Shown here in pieces: positions 12,601 through 27,600 of a DNA stretch of 64,000 nt (positions are counted from its first letter, which is position 1; every line of letters begins with the position of its first letter). The notes below the pieces were generated by a model. The model saw nothing but the letters and a program-made list of their open reading frames with translations. It was not told the origin of the DNA and ran no database searches. Location of the stretch: the NCBI GenBank assembly GCA_037951165.1, contig JBBDHG010000015.1, positions 5,692,001-5,756,000 on the forward strand. Reading direction: 5' to 3'. Position numbers and translations under genes: made by a program. Source of the stretch: Lophius americanus. Lineage: Eukaryota; Chordata; Actinopteri; Lophiiformes; Lophiidae.

Positions 12601-15600
12601 ACCAAAATTTGACCAAAAAAAATGTCAAATTAACATATTATGAAGATTACAGTTATTACATGATGTTCAGTTAGGTTTGCACTTAACCTGTATGTAGTAT
12701 GACTTATTCCTGCATTCAGAATTGAGAATACCTCAACCATGCATTTTAGCATTTGCGTGTTTCTGCCCCAGGAGTCTTCAGACATAGACATCAGGGATGA
12801 ACAGAGACTGTCTCACAGCCCAGTAGAACGCCTGCAAGTAAGGTTCCGGTGGGGAAAAAGCAGCGTGCACTTGCTTTGAGTTAGTGGAGCTTCTGGGAAA
12901 ATGAGCATCACCAGCTTCGCTGTGCATGGCCTGGCTTCTGAGAAGCGTCTGACTCAGGTTCTCATCTTCCTGCTGTGTCAGTACGCAGCCTGTGGAGGGG
13001 GTGATGGGTGAGGGTGTGTGATGCTATCAGACACAGATCGGGATTGAAAGATTCCACTGTGATGGATGGGAGGACAAAAACACTTCTGCTCTGCTTGAAG
13101 GACTTAATGCAGCCATTGTTTGTCGTTTTTTTTGAAAGTTTTTCAGGAAAGAGAAGCAAAAAGAATCTGGAGTTAGCGTTTCTTCTGACCTCTCCATGGA
13201 TGTTTATTGTTGCTTCCCTTTAATTACTCAGCATAAATGTCAGGTTGGTTTGAGCTATAATGTTTGATCTTGCTTTTATGTTTGGATAGATGGTTGAGAG
13301 ATACAGATAGAGATAAAAAGAAAAAACAGTTAAATCTACTTTATCATAGACTATCTAACTTTCTAAATTTACATGGTGAACAATTACTATATTAAAGCCC
13401 TTTTAAAAAAAGAACCTCCTTAACTTTAAACTGACTCTCTTCATTTCAAACAGCTTCTGAATACTCGTTGGGAGTTATTTATTCAATTGGTACCTTGTGA
13501 GAGCAATATTGAGCAAAACTTAATAGTGGTATTTTAGGTTATTTGATTCGATAAATGTTGCATTGGAGGATTTGTAATGTTATATTTTCGTGTTTTTTTT
13601 AAGCCTGGAAAATTTGTTTTTGGTCTCGTATGTAATTTCCACACCCACCCACATTATTTGGGATATTAGCATGGGTCATATGAAATCTGGTAGTTTTTTT
13701 TTTTTTTTTTTCTGCGGCAGGATGCATTGCATGATGGGGGTTACTGGCATGGCTTTGTGATGTGGGTTGTGCCTTACTAGCAACTTGTTCTGTCCTTTTG
13801 ATGGTCAGGAAGTGCAGGTGATGATTTTTCAGCGCAATTCTGTATGTCGGTGTCCGACTGGATTCTTTGTGTGGGTTTTTGACTGACCTCCTTTTTTGTT
13901 TCTCTCCAATGCCATCATCACTCAGCTTCAGAGTGGCTCGGCCTCTCGCTATGGAAACCTCCCCTCTTCATCATCTTCTTCCTCTCTGAGAGCAGGCGGC
14001 ACTGTTTCCACCGACCATGCTGGAGATATCCACATAACCATAGCAGCCCCCACCGACATTCCCCGGTCTCTGCCCCCTCCAGTTTGGAGGTCCCAGGACT
14101 CTGTGGACTCCCAAAGGTGTCAGACATTTTCGCAAGAGGAAGATGTGGGTGGAAGGAAGGTGAAGTTACCCTCTCCTCAAAGGGTGGTCAGACAGGCGAG
14201 TCTGCCATTACCCCGGCCTGGAACAGAGCAGAAGGAGCAGCATCAGGAGGAGGAGGAGGAAGAGGAGGAGGAGGAGCGACTGACCAGACAGGGGGGAAGC
14301 GGGCTGAACATAGAGAAGAACTTACTCCAGGAGTGGCAGGAAGAAGGAGCGTATCCAGAGAGTCAGAGGAGGGAGTCCATCAGTGGAGGTAAGAAGAACC
14401 ATAAGTTCTTTTAGTGACTATAGAAGAACCTTTTTAAAAAAATATATATTCACTTTTTAATGTTTATTTTTCTCCTTCCTTATTCTTATTGCTGCAAATC
14501 TGAAATTCGACACCCTGCGTTGTTTTGATAGCTGTTTCCTACAGTCCGACTTTGCAAAGAATATAAATCACATTCACCTTTAATCCTAAAGTGTTGGAAA
14601 ATGAAGGCATATTTTTGAATACTTTTAATTTTGATCTTATATACAATATTAATCAAGATCCAACTTGCCAATGTCTGGTACTTCGATAAATTCATGTTAT
14701 TAATGTCTACTTGTTGTGATGCTTGAAACCCATGCTGGTGACTCAAGCTCAAATCCCACAGGAGCAGGTTTTTGTATTTAATATACTTATATAATATCTT
14801 TTTTTTTTTTTTTTTTTTACAACTATGTGTCCAATTCTAACTTTACTGCATGTGAATGTGATAAGCTAATTTTAGCATACTAAAACAATACTTAAGTAAC
14901 AAAGTCCTCAGGAATCGGTCGACTAATTGTAAAGTCATAGTAAAGAGTATACGTTATGATAATTATTAAACCTCACCATGTTAGCATTGTCATTTTGAGC
15001 ATGATAGCATGCTGTTACTAGCATTTATTTAGCATTCTATCCTTTTTGTATAGATAGATTTTTTTATTTTATTTTTTTTCTGAGTACCCTACATTATTCA
15101 CATCAATTCCCTGCTTTTACATACTTAAATGCTGCTTTAATTCTCACCCTCTGACATTTGAGACATTTTCATGAACTCAAAGGGCGTAATCGAGGTGTTT
15201 CACATTTCTACTGTTGCTATCAGAAAGTTAAGAGACAAAAATCAATCAGACCACTTAAAGTATTATTGACAGCGTAACAAATACAATACAATTTTTTCCC
15301 CCCAAAATTTGATCAAATTAGTCTATTGTGGTTCTCAAAGAATAGGTAAGTTTTACCATTTTTAAATTTTTCTAAGATTATTCCATGCCATCCAATATTG
15401 GGCGTATTACATTCAACAATTCATTTTTGAGTAATAGAGGCCGAAAGGGCCTGGATCCAAATTTAGAGTCTCTAAATTAAAGGTAATTTGTGTCTTAAGT
15501 ACTTTCTATGCTATGCTTAATGTTTAGTTTAGGAGTCTTGAAGTATATTATAAATTAAATGTATTATTATTATTATTATTATTATTATCTCATGATATTA

Positions 15601-18600
15601 CTCCAGTAATTTTCTGCCCAATCTGTAGAGTTTGTTGTGGAAACACTGAAAGCTGCTAATTTAATTAACTCTTTGGATGTTTGGATGAAACACATTGGGA
15701 ATCAAAACTTCTCATTATAATATGATTTAGTGGCAGTATTTATTTGCCAAAGAGTGAGGGGCCAAGGATAGAGCCTGTGGGACACCAAGGAGGATGCATT
15801 AACCATGGCTATTAAAGGAAGTCGTTTCAATAGGTAGGGTATTTTCTGGCAAATTTTAATGAGTTTGAGAACTTACTGAACAGAATTATGTAACGCGATA
15901 CAACAACAAAAAGGTTTAGTAAGGGTGAAATTATTTTCTCAAATCATGCTCTACCAAAAGGTCAAGCTTATGTTTGTGTATATGCTGTAAATAAAATTGA
16001 CTATTTTCTGTGAAATACAAAGTTTCAGCATGAAATCATTTTTATAATGACATCCACAAAGAAATAACATATGCCAAGTTATAACTTTAAAATACTTTTT
16101 TTCCCTTGGCGACTTTAAAGGGTTAATATATTAGGTGATTTCATTTTTTGCACAAAATAGAACATTATAAAATCAAGAAAAAAACTTTTTTGGATTGAAT
16201 TGAAGACTGACTCTAGGATCCTACAGACGTCAGATTCTAACATTGATATCTCTGTGATCTCACCCTTGTGGTTGAAGTAATGTCTTATTTAGATGAATCA
16301 GGAAAAAAATCCTCCTTTTAAACCATGTTTTTCCTGCAAAGACTGAAAACTTTGTAGGTGTTTTTTAAATGTGAATGATTGGCAAGTTGATAAACAATTT
16401 TCAAATGAAGTTATTGTTGTTTTAACAGAAACAAAAATACTTAATAACATGTTTTAGAGGCATGCGATTTTAATCATGTAAACAACAAACTGTAAGACTC
16501 ACTTATTTCAGATCACAGTTATCAAACTTCCTTTTCCTGTGTTTGTGACAATTTCAAACTGCGGTTTTGAGGCACCTTTTCATGAACGACGGCGGTTGCT
16601 GTCGTTCAGTGGAGACAGAGCTGAGCGGCGTTGATGCACAGACAGAAACATCAGTGTTTCAGAGGGTTTGTTTGATCTACAGGCCTGGATGTTTAGACCG
16701 GTGAATTGCATCTGTGCTGCTTCTAACCTCTTGGTTCCCACGATTCCCTCAGCTGCTCATCAAACATACGGAGAGAAGACTATTTTTCATGGGATTAGCC
16801 TATTTCTCAACTTTGTGACACTCTCCAGATAATCCGAAACGGCCAACGTGTTTGGAGATACATGAAGTAAAAAGAAACCAGTTCAAGTTCAATCAACATT
16901 ATTAATCCCACTGAGGCCAATTCATTTAAACAAAACAGACAGAAAATTCAAAATACAGATAATTTAAATAGAATGTACAAAAGGACCTGAATAAAATCCA
17001 GAGGTGAATGAGATAAACTTCTCAAACCTTAAAAGGATTTAAAATAATTGAATGGTCATAGAGTCATGCTCTTATTTACTATACAGCTCTTAATTTCCTT
17101 TCAAAACCCTGTTTTCACTTGATTTTTGATTGGAATAAGCAAGTTTGATAACTGGAACAATTTGCATATTGCATTTCAAATCCTGTTTGTATCCTCAGTA
17201 TCCTCGCTGAGGCAGCAAAATCATCAAGTTATTGATTTTACTCACATATCTGGTTGCTTTCACAGAGTCCACAGCTGTGACATCCAGAGCAGCTGCCTGG
17301 AACCCCGGTCAGCCTCAGCAGGGAGACGAGCTGAGCGACATGATGACGGCCAGACGCATGTCCATCAAAGAGAGGTGAGCCAATTTAACATCTCTATTCT
17401 GAATCATCGGAAATAGTCTCAATTTTAGGGCCGAAAGAAGAGAAAATTCACTTTAATTTTGAGTTTGGGTTATGGGCTGGACGGAGACACAAAATGAGAC
17501 GGTGAGGATGAAACAGCGATTAAGTGGGTTTTCATTTCCAGCCATGGAAAAACAGTTATATCAAGGGTATAGAATAAAGAGAATTGGAATTTACTCTTAT
17601 TCTTTATAAAGAAGTAATGAATTAGGGTGAAGGCTGCAAAAAGTTCATTTAGTAATATATGTGTATGAGTTTTTTTTTCTCATAATAATAATTGTATCCA
17701 CCATCCACAGTGCTCATAGAGAATGATAATCCAAAAATGGAATGCCCATAGGTCTTATGGTATTTCTGTATTTTAAAACCACCCAGATGAAATACCGAAG
17801 ACCCAACTCTTGAAACCGTTGACAGGTAAGGGGAATTCAACTTCCATGGTGATGGAGGGAAAAAGTTGTTACACAGCACAGTGGCCAGATCCAGGCATGG
17901 ACAGTGGTGCTGTAAAGCCTTACAATCCAACCCCGGGCAGACCCGGAGCCGGTTGCGTCGCACCACAGGGAGAGCAAGCATTCTGCACCGTGCCACCAAC
18001 CATCACTAGCCGAGTTGAATTCCCAGGGCGTATTGCGTGGATTTCATCAGTTCACCTCTCTTTGATTTCTTGAGATGGATCTTCATGTTTCCTTTAACAG
18101 CCAGGTTTCACGCTCTGTTGCTTTTGCATGCGCTAAATAGTGAGTATGATCAGTCATTTGTCGAAATACAAAAAAGTTATCCATTAACAGCGTATTCATC
18201 GTCTTCCTCCTCTATTGTTTCTGGGGGAAAAGTTTCATCGTCTTTCTGCAACTTCAACCTTTTAAAATTGAAAAGTCTGCTCTAGTGTTCAGTCTGTACA
18301 CAGCCTGAAATATAAGCATCCTGCACAAAAGCCCTCTTTATTATAAAACATGAGATAAAATCACTGTAGTAGATTTTAAATCAACTTGTTCCTCAGGTAT
18401 AACTTTGGTTCTTGCTGAAGCTTAGCATGAGAGTTCTGGTCTAGTTATGCAAAGTTGTTAAAGCAGCCACAGTTTATTGATTGGTGTCATAATAGAAGCA
18501 CATGTGACCGACACAGATGGCGACTTCTACTCGCTACTTTCATCCTGTTGTTTGGGGCCCCCGGGGCAGAACAGGACGTTGCCTCACTGGGTCACAGAGG

Positions 18601-21600
18601 GGTTGTTGTGAGAGTGGCAGAGGGCACCGACACAACCCTGACTCCACCATTATGGTTCTTGTTTTCTCCCTAGTCAGAGATGAGAGCTCAATAATTGAGC
18701 CTTTGTCCTCCTCAAACTATACTTCACTTTGTGATCCTGGAGCTGCCCACAGACCACATGTTTCATCACATTCATTTTCTGTAACCACTTATCTGGTTCA
18801 GAGGGCTGGGGCCAAGCCCATCTGACAGTGGGCGAGAGGCGGGGTACGTCCTGGACAAGTCAAAAATTCATTTGAGGGTAGATTATAACAGTTTAAATAA
18901 ATCCTTCCAATGTTCCTTCATTAGAGGAGTAGGTCATGTGATGTGAAAGTTCGATGGCATTCATTCTAGGAACTAGCAGACCCAAATGAAGACTCAAGAC
19001 AGAAAGTCAGAACAGCTCAACGGGTGTTTATTGTTTGGTTGCAGGTGAAGCAGGTAAGGTGCAGGGGCAGATGGAGAGCAGGGTTAGTCATATTGAGAGT
19101 ATTGCCAAACGTTCAAAGAGTTACAAATTCAAAGTTGGAGCGTATGACCGAAGCAGAGTCTATGGTCTGACATTGTGAAGATAGCTTGGTTAATGTTGGG
19201 AGATTTCGTAGGCAATAATACATAGAAGGGAAGTTTATGACTTAAGATGACGTCCTAGACCAAATATGCCTAACATTGGTCTGATAAGCATCATTTAGTG
19301 GAGAGTATAAACAGAACATTACGAGTCATGCCAGCCTGACATCAGACCCCAGATGGTTAAGATGAAAGTCTACCACAGTGGCACTATAAATGAAGGATGA
19401 TTGATTTATTCTACCATTTTCTGTGGCGTGCTAGAGGGTCTAAAAGATGAATCAGAATGTTTGATAGATTCAGAAACTCTTGTCTGACCTCATCAGGGCT
19501 CCAATGACTGAACATTATCAGTACTCTGGCAGCAACTCTGGTTGTCCTACCAAAGCATCAGGAACTGTGAACCGACTAAGTTTCTCATGCCCAAAAGGTT
19601 TAATTTCTCTTTATTCGTCAATTTTTGTCACCCTAAAATTTACAATTTTATTCATGTAATTATACGGCAATGAAATTGAAATTTTATGAGTGAAATTGTA
19701 ATTTCATTCTCAGCTAATAATTTTGTCTTTTCTCATATTATGACTTTTTGTCATGTATAATTTCAACTTTTCTTGTACTTAAATGTTTCACTTATTTTAT
19801 TATTTCTATAACTTATACTATTATTGTGAAATTATGACCTTTTTGTCCTAGTAGTGCTGCCTTTTGACTTGTAATGTTATGGCTTTTTGTCTTATAAAAT
19901 AAAGATTTTATTCTCCTGTAATTACAGATTTATTCACATAATAACATGATAATAATTAACTTTAATTAAATTATGACTTTATTCTCACAAATAACAACTC
20001 TATTTATGTACAGTTACAGATGGTCACTCATATCAGAAAAAAGTCGTAATTAATTACAATTAAGTATGACTTTTTCTCCCAATCTGCAGTTTTAATTTAT
20101 TTCTCAGTGTGGCCCTGATGCTCCATTCATTCCTCAAAAGCAATGGCAGAATGGTATAGACTGGATTCTACACAACAGTTATGATAGATACACTTACTAT
20201 TCTTATAGTTCTAATACTGGTAGAGAATCATCTCCGGTGGTTTTTACTGAAATCGATTGTACGTTTGAGCAGCTCCCTCCTGTTTTGTCTGGTATGGAAA
20301 CGTTCTCTCCCTCCTTCAGAGTGGCTTTGCTGAAGAAAAGCGGTGAGCGAGACTGGAAAAACAGGATCAATAAGAAGCAGGATTTGGCGAAGGCGGCCAT
20401 GGGAGACCAGCAGGCTCAACTCCTGGAGATGGAGCAGAACCTCAAGACGAAGGTAACCACCTGACCGGATGTCTGGTGTCTCACTGCTGTACTAAAATTC
20501 AAAACGGGTGTAAAAACACAGAGATATGGTTTTACCTTAATCCCTTTAAAACGCCTCGGGAATGCCGCACTAATTCAGAGTAATTTGATTTGAGCTGCAG
20601 CGTTACAAGCATTTACTGCATCGGCCTTTGAGGTTGTGGAGATGTTTATACTGACACTAGATAGAATCATGTGAACGACACAAGGATGAGAGCCATAAAA
20701 GCCATTTGCTGAAGACACCTGCAGAAACAGTTCTGGATATCTCTAAACAGAGAGGGTGTGTACCGTCTTTGTCTGCATCTTTTCCTTCTGTCTGTCTCAA
20801 AAGACTTGTTTTTTTCTTGGACTGTCTCAAGGATGGGACTTTTCTCTGGATCCGATGCAGATCAGTCACGCAGTGTCATGCTGAATGCTGTTTTCATGTC
20901 AAGTATGAAAGTGAACCACTGCCGTCCTTAACTTGTAAATAACTAAAAATCAATAATTGGAAAAGTTACTTTGAACTTCACTTGTGTTCACAGGATTCTT
21001 CATAACACAAATTATGCTATAATTGATGCGATTGTATTTAAATCAAATTTGTTGTTTTTTCCAGATTTTTTTTTTGAAAATCAAAAATATAGGACCAATT
21101 AAAAAATAATACTTTGCATGTTTATTGAAGTAGTATCAAAACTTCCTACACATGGACTGTCTTCTGAAATTAAATTGATTTTGATTGTAACTATCATGAT
21201 ATTTAAATCATGAGGTGCCGCCCTCTGCTCCTTCATGAATGGGTCATTGAGTTTATTGTGTTTTTAAGTCAGATTGCCCCCCTCCCCCAGAACTTTTATG
21301 TTTGAAAATCAATAATATAGGTCCAATGACAAAAGACTTCTTTCCAAATTTATTTAAGTAGCATCAAAACTTGCTGAAAAGAATGCTAACACACTGACTG
21401 ACATCCAAAATGGATTTTTTTGTGTTTGCTTCTATTGGGATATTTAAATCCTTATCCGATATTATTTCAGTACAATATTATCAGGATAAAAATATTAGAC
21501 CTACTTTAGTCACGATATTATCATAACTTAAGTATAAGTCTACAATGTAATCACGATTGAATATCACACTGCCTTAGTCAAATGTTATCATGATACTTAA

Positions 21601-24600
21601 TAACATAATAAAATCATATTGTAAATAAATATTACTACAATATGACAGTCACACTTCTTCAGTCACAGTATTTCCATGACACTGAAGCCACAATTTGGTG
21701 CTATTACGCTATCAAAAATGTAGCTTTTTGGTGGCACCGACTTAGTAATGCCTTTGCTGTTCTCAGCTAATTTAATATCTTGTCTGTCGCATACAGACTA
21801 TTGCACTAGCAATTTCTGGCTATCTTACTTTCCCTGAGGCCATCTTTGTTTCATCATTGTCATCTGGAACACTGACCTTCATCTTTGCTGACCTCACCAG
21901 GAAAAAGTGACAATGGTTAAAGTTATACATGGAAATATTTATACTTAGCATCAGTGTAACGATACTATAAATTATAAACAATATATGCTGTATGTATATA
22001 TATATCTCTGATTCGCAAATTAAATCAATCGACACATCAAAACTTCTTTAAACATTTTCAAATTTCTAATTTAATAGACTTTATAATAGTGATACTGGAT
22101 GAACACCATCACACATCATCTGAACACAAATGGAAAAGTAAATTTGAATTTGCCCAAAATATTTGATTTTGACTTTTCAGGCGGTAAAAAAGCGGTCTTA
22201 TTTTATGTGAGACGTTTACTCTTTGTCATTGTTGATTTGATAAGAGATGAACCAAATAAAGGATGTGGAATTTTAAAGCCTATAAAATAGTTATATACAT
22301 AACTGTTTTTATATGTTTACTGAGAGAAAAGGAAATTGTGTTTATGTTTAGAAGAGCCTCTGTCTGACTGTCACTCTTCTTTCGATGTTGGCTGTAGGCT
22401 TCCGTTCTTCTATTGACCTCTGTCTCTGTTTGGATGATCATTACCCTCTAAAAATAAACCTGATTTCATCCTCTGCACGCTGACTGGGTTTGTGTGCATG
22501 TTTTTGAGGGCAGTGGGATCGTGTGGGATAGTTCCTCTCTGTTTAGTCATATTTACAACAACAGTCATTCATATCATGTGGGCGGTCTCTTGATTATTAT
22601 GGTCATTTGGACTCAGCTCGACGACTCTATAAAGTGCAACGTCTTGTTTTGTCAGTTCAGTCGGAATAATTCAAACAATTTAAACTGAATTGGATTAGAG
22701 AAGAATGATCCCAAAGATTACGCAGCCCTAAACTGAAACAGAATGCATCCAATGCCTTTGCAGCCTTGAATGTCCTTGAATGTCTTTTTATTCAAATATT
22801 ATAAAAGGCATTTAAAAAATGTATGAATGAAAAAGATGTGTGCTTTTATAAAAAAGTAAAACATATACTTTTATTCCCTGCTGTCATTCAGTGTCTGGTA
22901 TTCTACCAAAGGTAGAGGACACACAGCTTTAGCTACCTGCTGCACAAAGTTTCATACTACAGCTTCAATAAATATAATGTATTAACATTATATTACACTT
23001 ATACTGACTTAATGCTTCCAACTAACCTCACACCTGATCATAACCATCAAATCTTAGTTAATTTTCAATAGCTTGATCCCTCAAATTACATTTTGTTTAC
23101 ATGATGACCCTATTTATTTAAATGACAACATGATATGAAAATTGCTGCATTTTCTTTTTTATAATTTATAAATTGTCGTACATGTCAATAAATAAAAAAT
23201 AACACTGCTTTTTGATACATAAATATTTTTTTTGCTTTAGTAGGATAAAAAAGACTAATTTCACCCCTTATCACCAGAAACACACCATATTGATGCATTT
23301 AAAGTGACGCAGAGCAAACAGGTTTCACAGGTTTTAATAGTGGTGTATTCAGGAAACGTGTCCCCTCTCTCCTGCGGCTGCTTGTCTGCAGGGCAACGAT
23401 CCGCCGATGGGGATTGATGAGTTTGCTCTGTCCGACCAGCTCTTGGTAAGGCCAGCGTACAAGTCCCAGATCTCCCACACTGTGATGGTATTTATCAAGA
23501 TCATAAATACTCGTACTGGGTTGTAATAGTGAACCAAATTCTGCATCCTTCCGTGAATGCTAACTCTCTGTCTTGATAAATACATCCTGGGTGTCACACG
23601 TGTGTTAGTGTGGACATGTGGTGGTGGTCTGTGTGGGTGATGTGGGGAGGATGTGTTAGTAGTATGATTTATCCCGCTAGTGGTTTCAGGATCTTTTTAC
23701 AGCCTCACTTCCTGTTTTCATCACTATGACATCATACATACTGCAGTTTCCACAAGCTCTTCAGTAGGAATGAATGACTAATGGATTTCGGTTACATACA
23801 TTTTGAGAAACAAAGATTATTTCATACACATTTTTTCTTGGCTAATAAATTACAAAGGAATAGGCTGGAGCCCTAGGCTTATTTTTGTTTATCCTATCAT
23901 CCTGAGAATGTAACAGAATATCAGCATTACAAACACCGAAAATACATAATTACATTATAATTTAAATTGTAATTCACAATTATTTAACATTTTAATCATT
24001 TTGTATAATAATCCTTAATAATTTTACATTTTATTGCTTTTTTGGATCACAACAGAAAGCAACATAATTAAAACTCAACATTTAATTTATTCCACAAAAC
24101 TGAAACCCGTCTATATTTTAATTTAGTTCTCACCTTTCAAGTTCAAGGATAAAACAATGTATACAATTTCATAAGAAAGGAAGGCTATTATTCAAAACTC
24201 AAAAAGCATTTCCAATGTTTGTAAATACGCAATAAATTGAAATTTTAAGGTGACTATAAAAAATAAATTCAGGATAACAAACTTTATCGATTGTTCTAAT
24301 ATCTTTTTTCTGAAGTTTTTGCACTTTATGTTTTTGCGTCGGAATAACCTGTTCTAAGAGAAGGTGCTCACTGATGACTCTGGTGGTCCACAGAAGAATA
24401 GAGCCATTGTACACCAGCTGTCGAAGGTTTTGTGCTTCTACTGTTTCTATGTGCCTGTTTTGGGGTGTGTTATGTACATTATGTAAATAACTTTTTGGAA
24501 AAAATAAATTCATCTGTCATTTGTAGAGCTTCCACAAATAAAAAAAATACTTTAAAATACAGTTCAGCGACTACGATTGCTGGTTTACATCCACTGGAAC

Positions 24601-27600
24601 AGATCTGTATCGTACTTCTCGCTAGTCAACACAAAGGAACTTTTTGGACTGCTAAATACATGAGGACATGTATTTAGCATGTATTTAGCATTTAGCATGT
24701 ATTTAGCATTCCAAAGATATTTAGAAATCCAAAGATGAAACAAGAAAATAAATAAAACCCACAAAGCCAATAAGATTATTCTTAGTACAATGAATAATCT
24801 AAATGTGTTCCATTCATCTTTTTCGGAGAATATATAGAGAGATATCTGTTACCGCAACAAGCCTTCAGAAGTTTGTCATTATCAAACAGTACTCGTATGT
24901 TATTGAAATTCATTCCATGAAAAAAAAGGAAACCGTCAACACTGAACCCATTTCCAGTGCCTCAGTCAGGCAGATATAAGTCTGTTTCTCATCATATATT
25001 GAAAGAGTCATGTCATTGAGCCATGGATGACTCTGTCAGTAGACATTAATATTAATTACAGGCGTTTCACTGACTTCACTTGAAGTTGCATGACGCCTGC
25101 ACACGCTGCACCCCACTCTGAGTGGTGTGTAATCTATAAAGGTGAATCAGCGTATGATGTACTCATCCTATTTTTGTCCATACCACACCCTCTGATGCAA
25201 ATTCTGTCCACAGTTTTATAAATGAGGTCCCTGGTCTGTGGAGGACTTTGGACCTAATGACCTCCTACAATTGTTTCCAATTTAATTTCAATTATCTCTC
25301 TTTATTGTTTGTGTCTCCTCCTCATGTGGCGACGACTCGACAGGAGCCAATGTTTCCCTCGACTTTCTCTCCTTCTCCTGAACCTCCCTTCTACACTTCC
25401 CCCGATGAGTTGATCAGCCAGGTAGGTCTCTGCTGCGTCGGCTGCGGCATGCATGCATGGCTTCCCCTTCCCCAAGTCCAGCGCCTCATCACAGAACTCT
25501 AGACCTCATTGCTATAACGATTAGCTTCAGCTTGACTTAAAATAGTCTTGTGAGTCCATGAAGTATGCTCTTCAGCCATACTTGTGTGTTTCTGTCACGT
25601 TTAAAGCCTTTTCTTACATAACCTACAGCTGCAGCCACGCAGATGATAATCAGTTCTGCAGTTCTTTACATGCCTGTCCCCTGGCTTTATCAACATAATG
25701 TCAAGCATGTGCAGAGCTTGGACATATTTTCTGCCATTTTTTCTTCCTCATCTCTAAATCCTCATCTCTAACTTTCTCATCCGTCCCTGTGGTTGTAAAG
25801 GCCACCAGAACTCCCAGACCCATGCAGGTGGATGAGAGACACCCCTGGAGACGGAAGGTGACCCCGTGACACTTGTTGCAACTCCCCCTTCCCCGTACTT
25901 TTTTATTTTTATTTTTTTCCATTTCATTTTAAAGTGTAGCTCTAAAACGTCCTTCACAAAATTGAAAATCAACATTTTTCCTCTGGGTGTTGGGGGAGAG
26001 CGTGTTTAATGTGACGGAGGATGATTTACTTCTTGTGAATGAGTTGAATCAATAAGATGCTCTCATGTTTCCATCAGTCTGTGTGATGTTGTCCTCTGTT
26101 TTAATGGGAATGTCAAAAATGATCTACTCGCCTCCACGCCGATGGAAGAGTTGGCCACCGTTCTTCCCCGTATTGACTTAAAAGGATCAAAAATAAATTG
26201 TCTCTCAATTTGTTGGTAAACATTTTTAACCAACTTCATTCTAACTGAACACCCCGGTTCTGCATGTCCTGTCTGCATGTTTTTGGAGCTTTTGGTGAAT
26301 TTCAAAGTAATTTGGTCAAAGAAACTTTTACCTATGATATAAACTTTAACTTTAGAAATGGGTCAGAGTTGGACAATGACATCAAGAAAGTTAAAAAGAA
26401 TAACTTTATATACATATTTATATACTATTCTATTTTATATACATACAATAGAATAGTATATGTTATTATATACTATTATAAACTGACTTACTGACTTTAT
26501 GCTTTTAAGTTACATCAGTCTGGAACTATCATATTTTATTAAAAATATCTTTATTTAGGCAGAAAAGCCTTTTTTGTAACAAAACAAGAATATAGCATAA
26601 ATATAAAGATCAAGAATCACAACCTAGAACCCTGGTATGGTTGAAAGTTCCGTTGGAAAATAAAAGACTATTAAATGCGCGCTAGATTCAGTCTTATAAG
26701 GTAGGCGGTCCATAGGGGTATATTAACATTGAATAAGGGATGGGAGGACACGTTTATGTATTCATACTGTATTCATTTTGATCACAGCTCTCCCCAGTCA
26801 CTACAGGCTATTTATTATTATTTGGTTTTCACTTCCACGCAGTTGACACACAGCTCTATATGTCCTCCAAGCCAAACACAACCCTTCCACCATCCTACTC
26901 TCTTACTGTCTCCTGGAAATTAAAACTAGTTTATCTTATTACTTTCTCAAACTCATCAGCAATAAAACTAAGGGGTCTCCTCGTTGTTGCTAGAACCACT
27001 CAAATGTAACACCTTTTCGTTGACTATTGACAGCTCCACTGTTCCTCCCTCTCCCCAAATCAAGAGTCTGGGTATCATCCTCGATAGCACATTAGCTTTT
27101 GAAGCACATATCAATAATATCATCCGGTCTGCAAATTTCCACCTATACAATATCAACCGTCTCCTTCCATCACTCTCACCTCCCATATCGATAACTGCAA
27201 CTCACTCCTCTATGGTCCTCCACTCAATCTCCCCCATAAACTCCAGTTGTTCCAGAACTCCGCTGCCGGCATAATTACCAGAACTCCTTCCTTACAACAC
27301 ATCACCCCTGTCCTCCTGCAGCTTCACTGGCTCCCTATAAAAAGCCACATTGACTATAAGATCCTCCTTTTCTCCTTCAAAGTCTTTCTATAACCTTGCT
27401 CCTTCGTAACTCTCTGCCCTCCTTCATCCCAACACGCCCACCCGTACTCTTCCTCTTCCTTGCTTCCGAGTAGAGCCTCCTGCCGAGCAGCAAAGATGTT
27501 TAATATTATGGGGTTATTGGTTATGAGTAGATCATGACTGAATGTTCTTTACGGGTGAATTGTTCCTTTAAGGGCTCAGAAACTGTGAAAACTGCACTGG

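Larger units (their letters stand above)
17375..20319. other. svil intron with repeats
   Basis: It holds a dispersed repeat (17797-18280), a fragment of a common fish repeat (18765-18870) and a degenerate tandem tract (19600-20110). The span 18960-19350 looks like further old repeat but I cannot name it. Confidence 0.5.
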
